Below, piece by piece: positions 23,067 through 31,000 of a DNA stretch of 39,020 nt. The notes beneath the pieces were generated by a model, which worked only from the letters and a program-made list of their open reading frames with translations, was not told the DNA's origin and made no database searches. The stretch covers positions 8,753 to 47,772 of the IMG/VR virus record IMGVR_UViG_3300030333_005072; one strand, written 5' to 3'. A program made the translations under genes and the position numbers. Source of the stretch: a virus. Numbering within the stretch: position 1 is the first letter of the stretch; every line of letters starts with the position of its first letter.

Positions 23067-23292
23067 TCTAGGTAAAGTAAGACTCAACTTAAATGAAGAG
23101 TCTAATGAGGCCAACAGACAGCCACACTTTAGAGGTATCTTACCTGCACAACAAAAGATAGAAGAAGGTGATGAAATTTACCTTGCAGGTTGGATAAACA
23201 AGAACGAAAACGACAAGATAACAGGTCTATATTTTACACTTAGTATGCCAGAAAAGAGTAAAGTTAAAAAAGACGACGATCTACCGTTTTAA
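23041..23292 (+). CDS. Small unknown protein
   Basis: The 83-residue protein starts MPKKSKWIDLGKVRLN. The ATG at 23041 is preferred to an earlier in-frame ATG because AGGAGA lies just before it. The middle is beta-like (EIYLAGWINKNENDKITGLYFTLSMP), and the C-terminus is acidic and ends DDDLPF, like the tip of SSB tails that recruit partners. An OB-fold-like ssDNA-binding role is conceivable, but no family is recognised. Stop and next start overlap (TAATG). Confidence 0.6.
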   Translation: MPKKSKWIDLGKVRLNLNEESNEANRQPHFRGILPAQQKIEEGDEIYLAGWINKNENDKITGLYFTLSMPEKSKVKKDDDLPF

Positions 23293-23597
23293 TGAAGTAT
23301 GAAGAAATGGCCTCCTTAATGGATAATATCTTTGAGGAGGTCAAATCTACCAGGGACGAAGGGCAAAAAGAATACGCAAGAAGCACTGATGATGTGCATG
23401 CAAACTTTAAAAGAGTCGCTGAGTTAACTGGTCAAGACCCAAAAGCTGTGATTATGACTTATATGTATAAGCATATAGATGGCATTGCTGCTTATATACA
23501 GGGACATAAATCACAAAGAGAAGACGTAAGAGGAAGAATCACAGATACTATAGTATACCTGCTACTTCTATGGGGATATATAGATTGTGAAAAATAG
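23292..23597 (+). CDS. All-helical small protein, possible nucleotide-modification-associated (DUF1599-like) type
   Basis: The 101-residue protein carries DVHANFKRVAELTG, then VIMTYMYKHIDGIAAY, then a final REDVRGRITDTIVYLLLLWGYI. This resembles a widespread phage family with conserved NF, KH and RD..Y positions, often placed with nucleotide-metabolism or modification genes. The exact biochemical role is unclear. It is the last gene of the rightward operon and starts by 1-base overlap with its neighbour. Family assignment is by pattern memory only. Confidence 0.5.
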   Translation: MKYEEMASLMDNIFEEVKSTRDEGQKEYARSTDDVHANFKRVAELTGQDPKAVIMTYMYKHIDGIAAYIQGHKSQREDVRGRITDTIVYLLLLWGYIDCEK

Positions 23598-23603
23598 CCA
23601 AAT

Positions 23604-23642
23604 TTCGTAAATTAACCATGAGGAACATGGACAATTTGTGAA
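23604..23642. terminator. Long stem-loop between convergent operons
   Basis: TTCGTAAATT (23604-23613) pairs with AATTTGTGAA (23633-23642) through 10 bp with two wobbles. An inner CCATG/CATGG stem encloses the loop AGGAA. It lies seven bases after the last rightward stop and ~55 bases before the end of the leftward operon, where transcripts would meet. No clear U-tract exists on either strand, so it may stop or protect transcripts by another mechanism. Confidence 0.5.
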
Positions 23643-23697
23643 TTGAGCAAAGCAACCGAACTTTTATATTAATAGGAGACTTGCACCATTCCTTGCG

Positions 23698-25011
23698 TCA
23701 AAAAAGATTTTCTTCATCTAATACAAAAGGCTCTGGATGGGGAAGATAACCTTTCATTGACTCTAGTTTTTTCTTCTCCTTAATTACAAACTCTTGATTC
23801 TTTTCTATTCTTTCTAACTGTTCATTATCTAACACATGCTTAGACTTTAATATCTTCTCATTACAAGCAAGAGCAATATCAAATCTATTTACATATGTAG
23901 CAGAGACAGACAACTCATCCCAAAACGCCCAATCTCTTATAAAATTATCTATAAATAGTTCTCTAAAATGAGCTGGAACTTCTAATCTACTTTTATATAG
24001 GAAAGAAGGAACTCTTAATGCTGCTAAACCTATATTTACTGCAGGAAAGAATAACTTTTGATGCCTATAATGTCTCATTATGAAAAAATAAGCCTCTACA
24101 GTTCTAGCTGGGCATGATTGAGATGCCATAAAGAAACACTCAACAGCTTTACTTCCTTCCCCTAAGTTTCCATAGCAATGTCCCATTCTTATTTGAGAAA
24201 CAAACACTTCTTCTGCCCATCCACCAGATTCAGCTCTTTTTTTATAATACTTAATAGCGTCTTCCCATTTAGCATTGTCATAATAAGTGTTAGCCAAATA
24301 GAAGTAGTTCCTTTCCTTAGGCCCATTACCCTCTTCAATAGCCTTTAATAATATATTGCTATCACGTTTAAGTCTATCAGCTCCACTCATCTCTTTATTT
24401 CTTTGCCCATTTCTAAAAGACATTATACAGTATTCTCCAGGCATAAATGCTTTACTAATATCTTTCTCTTTCCATGTCATATATTCATGGACAGGACACA
24501 TCCAGAAGACTTTAATATTACCAGGCCAAATAAGAGGTCTATAATAATAATTAGCTGGAGTTCCTAATTTTACATTATACACTGTATTTTTTTTCATATC
24601 AGAGAAATCTAAGTCTCCATATAAAATATCATCAGCATCCATAGTAAACACGTAATCAGCTGAATTATAAGCAGCTTTACTAGCCATAGTTCTATTTTTA
24701 CCAAAGTCATTATACCACTTATGATGGAGTATTTTTCCTTTAATCTTATGCTTGTCGAAATATTCTTTAATTAAATCAGGAGTACCATCAGTGGATCCTG
24801 TATCACAAATAACATAAGTGGTTATATAGGGTAATAATGGTTCAAAACATCTACGTAAATTAGACGCTTCATCTTTTACTATCATATTAAGGCATACAGT
24901 AGTGCCTTTAGGTAATTTACTCCCAGGGAGATTTGAAGCCAAATGGGATTTCTTCGTCCCTATATTTTTTAGCTTCTCTTCCAACTTGGAGATATGGGAT
25001 TCCAGTTGCAT
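23698..25011 (-). CDS. GT-A (GT2) glycosyltransferase with C-terminal TPR-like repeats
   Basis: The 437-residue protein has an N-terminal GT2 domain (residues ~38-210): VCLNMIVKDEASNLRRC, then CDTGSTDGT, then the metal-binding DADD near residue 126. The C-terminal part has helical TPR-type repeats: FYLANTYYDNAKWEDAIKYY, then IRMGHCYGNLGEGSKAVECF. Proteins of this layout glycosylate surface or virion components. The ATG at 25011 follows AGAGGAA; this places its first ~32 codons inside the giant-protein gene, a 95-base overlap. A later Met lies within the first beta strand and is too late. Co-transcription with virion genes suggests virion glycosylation; the substrate is unknown. Confidence 0.85.
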   Translation of the reverse strand: MQLESHISKLEEKLKNIGTKKSHLASNLPGSKLPKGTTVCLNMIVKDEASNLRRCFEPLLPYITTYVICDTGSTDGTPDLIKEYFDKHKIKGKILHHKWYNDFGKNRTMASKAAYNSADYVFTMDADDILYGDLDFSDMKKNTVYNVKLGTPANYYYRPLIWPGNIKVFWMCPVHEYMTWKEKDISKAFMPGEYCIMSFRNGQRNKEMSGADRLKRDSNILLKAIEEGNGPKERNYFYLANTYYDNAKWEDAIKYYKKRAESGGWAEEVFVSQIRMGHCYGNLGEGSKAVECFFMASQSCPARTVEAYFFIMRHYRHQKLFFPAVNIGLAALRVPSFLYKSRLEVPAHFRELFIDNFIRDWAFWDELSVSATYVNRFDIALACNEKILKSKHVLDNEQLERIEKNQEFVIKEKKKLESMKGYLPHPEPFVLDEENLF

Positions 25012-28000
25012 GTTCTATTCCTCTACTTGGGTTTTCTATTGTTTTCTTGACATCTCTTAGCATTCGTCCAGCAGGAAACATGGTCCATATATAATAATCT
25101 GAAATCTTACCCCAATCATCTGAAAGCATAGCTCTAAATGAAGGAGGTCCTAATCTCAATATAGGAGGAGTTACCATTTGTAAAGGAGCAACCTGGGATG
25201 GCCAAGCTCCAAAGAAAGCTCTATCTCTTTCTCTTTCATCACCGAATAACCATTCTGATGTATCTTGCATCCAGCTATAAGGAGCAGGTAATGCTGATTC
25301 AAATATAGAATAAGCGAACACATTTGCCATTCCTAGAACAAACATATCTGTTATCGCCATTCTTTTAAAAGCTTCGAATTCAGGAGTACCTTCCATAAAG
25401 CCGTGTAAATGGGCTTGATTTATGATGTCCTTTCTAAACCTAACAGAGTTCCATGCCCACAACTGAAACCTTGTCCATACTTTACCTAGAGCAGTCCTAG
25501 CAAAAGCAGGTCTATAAGGAGCAGAATATAAAAACTGTGTAGCTTGCACACCTTTCTTAGCCATCTGTATTAACATAGGATGATCTAATGGCATATCTGC
25601 ATTGCCAAATCTTTGTCTTGCTGCTAAATAATGGGCAACAAAAGCATCCCTTCTAAGAGTTCTTTCAGGAGCTCTCATAAACCAAGACAGTTTATCCATA
25701 ATACTGTCTGAAATGCCGTGTTTTGTAGCTAAATCACGTATCTTAGAGTCTTTGACTTTAGGGTCTTTTTTTATCATATCAACTATTTCATTGAACGCAT
25801 CTTTATATCTACCTTTTCCATACACTGGATTTGCCCCAATCTCATGCAAGAACATCTCAGGTATAACACCATGTTTAGTTACCCAATCATTAACCTCTTC
25901 CATACTAGACCATGGTTTTTCTTTACCATCCTTACCTATCCTTCTTGGTAGATTAAGGTCTATAAATTTTATATTTCTAGAGTTTTTAAAGTTACCCCAT
26001 CCAGCTGAGATCATTGTATGTAGAGTACCACCATATAGGTTTGCTACTGCAGATTTAGGATGCGCTAATAAGCTAGCCATTGAGAATTTAGCTTCAAGGT
26101 TAGACCAATGTCTAATATCATTAACGTCAATTCTTCTTAGTTCTTCAGGCAATTTAGTATCTTTACTGATACCTAATTTCTCTTTAATAGTAGATAATCT
26201 ATTGGCCACCCTATTATCTGCAAACCATTTATAAGGAGTACCACTAAGCTTCATGTTTGGGTCATTAACCATATAGTCAGGAATAACACTTGGATAACCC
26301 ATAGCATCTTGAGCATATAAATCCATATAATTATACCAAGCTCCAGTAAGCTTTTTACCCCATTTATTTCTAAACTCAAAATAGAAATCTTCCATAGATT
26401 TTCTAGTTAAAATCTGAGCTATTTGTCTATGAAATGTATCTATTAAGTTCTTTTGATACACCTCATAAGACTGAGGATCAGTTCTCCATCCAGGTATATG
26501 TGAGGTTCTACTCCTCATATTACCAGTAGAAGGATTCTGTTCAAACCATCTAACATGTTCACTATTAGATTTCTTAGCTGCAATATCTCTTAAAGCTCCT
26601 GAAAAATGATGAAAATCTTCTATATCTCCAGTTAACCATTCACCTTGAATAGATTTATACTTATAAAGCATCTTTTGTATTTCTTCAGCTTTAACCTTTC
26701 CTTGGTATCCTTTAGGAGCATCAGATCTATTTGTTGGCCAATCAGCTCTTTCATTTATAATCTTTATAGTTTTCTTAATATACTCACCAGCTCTTCTTCT
26801 ACCAGCTTGATCAAAAAAGTGAGGATAATAGTTTTCTGCAGGATAATCCCCAGTAGGCATAATTTTATTCTTAAGTAAAACTTCTTTAAACTTCTTACTT
26901 GCCATACCAGACTGAAGCATCACAGAGCGACTTATCTTACGAATACCATCCATACCGAACTTCTCTATTGGAATGGCGTTTCCTACCTTAAACTGCTCAT
27001 TAATATATCTAACAAACTTATTGACGTCTATTTTAGGCTGAGTTTGAGCAACATCATAAAACTGAGGTTCACCTTTTTTCTTTTGAATAAACTTATATAT
27101 AGTAGTCTTAGTTATGTCCTGCTTTACCCAAGTCTTATTTGCCCTATCGTAAAAGAATTCATCACCTTTAATCCATTGCATAGTCTCTATATTACGCTCA
27201 GTTAAAGCCTCGTTTATACGTTCAACCATCTGAGAACCAGTTAATTTTTCAACTTTAGTTCCAGTTTGAACCTCAATCTCAGTATCTTTTAACTCTTTCC
27301 AATTGATACGTTCTAATACTTCTTTATTAACCTGTTCATAAGCCTGTTTATGCATCATAGATAATGGGTCATTAGGGTCCCATCTCATTTTCTGAGGCAT
27401 CCCTTGCTCTCTTATTACAGCAGCTGCTTCATAAAGGTCTCTACCACGCTCTGTATTTAACATTCCTGTCTTTTTTAATGCCTCATTATGAACACCTCTT
27501 TGAACCTCTTCCATCTTAAGTGCTAAATCTGTTGCCTTACCATTCCAGAACTGAGAGCGCTCTATATAGAAAGTAGGCTTAGCTAAAGTTCCTTGCTTTA
27601 CTTCACCTTTATAATTAGTAAAAAAGCCTTGCTCATGAGCCAGTTTAAACTCATGTCTCATTAAATCTCGATTAACAGCTCTAGGAAACATCCACCAATG
27701 TCTTTGTGACAACTCTTTACTAAGCTTATTGCCAGTAAAACTCTCAAACATCCTAGCAAACCAAGTTCCAGACCTTAAATCATTAAAATGTCTATTCATA
27801 GTTCTAAAGTCTTCAAGGGTAAACGCTTCTAAATCTTTATTTAACCATTTTCTAGCAATTAAATTTAAGTCTTCACCTATACTATTATTGTAATAATTGA
27901 TATTGTCAACTAATTGATCGGCTACTTTCTGCATTTCAGGAGTAGTTTTAGTACCAGCTTTAGCCTTAACTCTATCTACCCAAGCATAAGGATCTTCAAA

Positions 28001-31000
28001 CGGATCAACATTCTTAATTTCCTCTACATCCTTAGGTTTATAAGAATCTACTTCTTTCTGAATCTTTGCAGTTTCTTTTTCTGTTGAAGGGTAAGTTTCT
28101 TCCCTAAACAGCTTTCCATATTCTTTTAAAAACTTAGAAACATTTTTATCAGAGACTGCAGAACTACCAAGCGCAGTTCTAGACATGTTTGTAGCATTAA
28201 CTGCCTTAAGCAGCTCATTGTAAGATGCTTGCTCATGAGGTCTTATTTTCTTTTTAGACTTCATAACTCTTTGAAGTTGCTCATAAGGGCCTCTATTTAA
28301 AGAAGATAGTAATAACATGTCAAAAAACTCAGCTTCTTGAACTGTTAATGGTCTTTTCCACTTATTACCTTTACCAATATTAAACTTAAACTCTCTTATT
28401 CTTAAATCTAAATTAGACCTATCTTGATGAGCAGCCTTCATTTCACCTACAGTTAATTCGTCTTCAATCTTAACTTTTTTATCTTTAACCTGCATTTTCT
28501 TAATTTTTTTAACTAGATTAGGATTTCTCTGAAGAAAGTTCATATGATCTATATCTTTAACATGCTGCGCAAACTTTGAAGATGTCTGTATAAAGTCCCT
28601 TCCAAAGTCAGTATTAGGGATCTCACTGGCTAATCTAGAAATTATATCAGCACTAGTCATATCATATAAGTCATTTATCATAAAGTCTTCTGCAGTTCTT
28701 ACATATTGCTCAACAGCATACCTTCTAAAGGCTTCACCTTTTGGTCCACCTTCATTAGCTTTTTCCCAAAACTCTGCGGAGTCCCATTTAGAACCTTTAA
28801 AGATCTCACGAAACTCCGCATCCTTGTAGGTAGCTAAAGCCTCTCTGTTTGCCCAATCCATTAATCTTCTTGTATATACCGTATTAATCATTTTAGCGCC
28901 ACCAACATTTGGATTGAAAGGCACAGCGAAGGTTCCTCTTCCTAGTAAACTTCTTAATCTATTATAATCACCAGTTTCCATACGTTTCTTAAACGTCTTA
29001 TATAAAAGGTCAACCTCTGATGCACTTATCCTATTAAAAGGAGAGTCACTATAGTCTACCTCTCTAACTAATTCTGCCATTTTAGGTAGCATTGTACTTC
29101 TTCCAGGTAGATTATTTAATCCATCTGATAATGCCATTACCTCGTCAAAGGTATGAGCTCTACCTTGTCCCCAGTTTCTTCCATAATAAGCGCTATTAAT
29201 ATCATGTAAAGTCTTATATATTTCCATTCCTCTATAAGCTTTAACCTTATTTATTTTTCCCGCATTCCAAGCTGCTTTATGTTTTTTTGCAACCTCAACT
29301 TCAAAGAAAGACTCAAAAGCCTTCTCAAAGAAGTGATCACGAGAGCGTAAGCCTAATTCATCTAAAGGGTCAGATGGAAAGGCGATTTCTGATCTCATTA
29401 GCTCTCTAGAGTAGTTTAAGTTCTTTCTAGGTTTCACTTTACCAAACCAAGTCTCTACATACCCTTTAGGACTATTCTTAACTTCAGCATAAGCGGACGT
29501 TAATATCTGCTTACTAACAACAGAAGGACCAAGTTGATTACGACCAGCAGCTGCCTCTTGAGAAATGTTTAATCTATGTTTAGGTGAGTACATCCATACT
29601 TGAGACTTCTTTAATGCTCTTTCTTTTTTGGTGCCTTCATGTGTTTTCGTAAGAAGGTGCCTATAGGTAGATCCCTTAGGCATGTTATACATTTTTCTAA
29701 CCCATTCAGGGAGGGGAGCTGTTTTATTGTCACTAATTTTTCCTTCTTTGTCGAGGAATTCCATCTTGTTTTTGCCATAGGCATCTCTCCATGATTTCTT
29801 AAAGCCAAAAAATACGAAAGCTTTATCACCATCAAGATCAGCACCACCAAGAGCTCTCATAGACCTAGGATGCATAAGTATACCATGTCCTTCTATACCA
29901 GTAAAACCTCTAAACTTTAAAACATGAGCGCCAGATATAGAATCCATAGGAACTCTTAAAGACACACTAGTTAAGAATTCTTTAACATTAGGTTTATGAC
30001 CATAGGAATCCCAAAGTTCTCCAAGCTTCATACGTGTCTTTCCAGCTATAAGTCCTTCTGGTAATTCCAATTGAACATTCCTATATGCGTCATCTAAATA
30101 AAATATATCGTCCTTAGTTTCAAGCTCTTTAAATCTCCTATCTTTTCGCATCCAATAACTGTAAGGTCTCATTCTAGCAGATAAACTATTAGGAAGTTTT
30201 GGTCTAAATACTTGATTAGCAATATAGTTTTTCATAGCAGTCATTCTATAATCTCTAACATATTTATGCATGTAAGAACCTATATGGTCTCCAAGTTTTA
30301 ACATTCTTTCAGTTGGAGAAGAATAATCGCTTTGTTCGCTTATAAAGTTTTCTGCCATTTCAGGGTCTATATCCCTACTAGCAGCCATCTCTGAAGCATT
30401 CTTAGCATTTACCTTTAAAATCTCCGAATAAACCCTTTGAGCTAATTTAGCAGGTTCTTTACCTGGCATCTTCATAACCTGTAATAACTCATTCATATTA
30501 ACACGTTCTATATTTACAGCTATATCTTCAATAACTTCATTGTTCCACTTACCTTTAGTATTAGCAAGTTTTCTAAGTTTAGCTGTGTAAGTAGGATCTC
30601 CATCCCACCCAGTTTTAACTATACTTTGAAACATATCTTCAATAACTTTTGGATTAATATTCTCTTTAGCCCAAGGAGTTAAGTTAGTTAATAATTGCTT
30701 AGGAACTCTTTGAGGTTGTATCATATGGAAAGTTTGTTTTTCTGAGTATATACCCCTAATATGATTAATCTCCATTTCATACACTTTAGGTTCGACTTTA
30801 CCAGATACAATATCATCCATCTTATATATCTCTCTATTGCCAAATTGCTTAGCTGCGCTTCTTGGTATCATCATAGCAACACCTTTAGACTTCATAAATG
30901 CATCAGCAGGAGCTAAATCTGTATGAAACATATACTTCCCTAGTAGAGCTCCTCTTTTTGCATTTGGAGACACTATAAATGATTTATTTTGACCTGAAGA

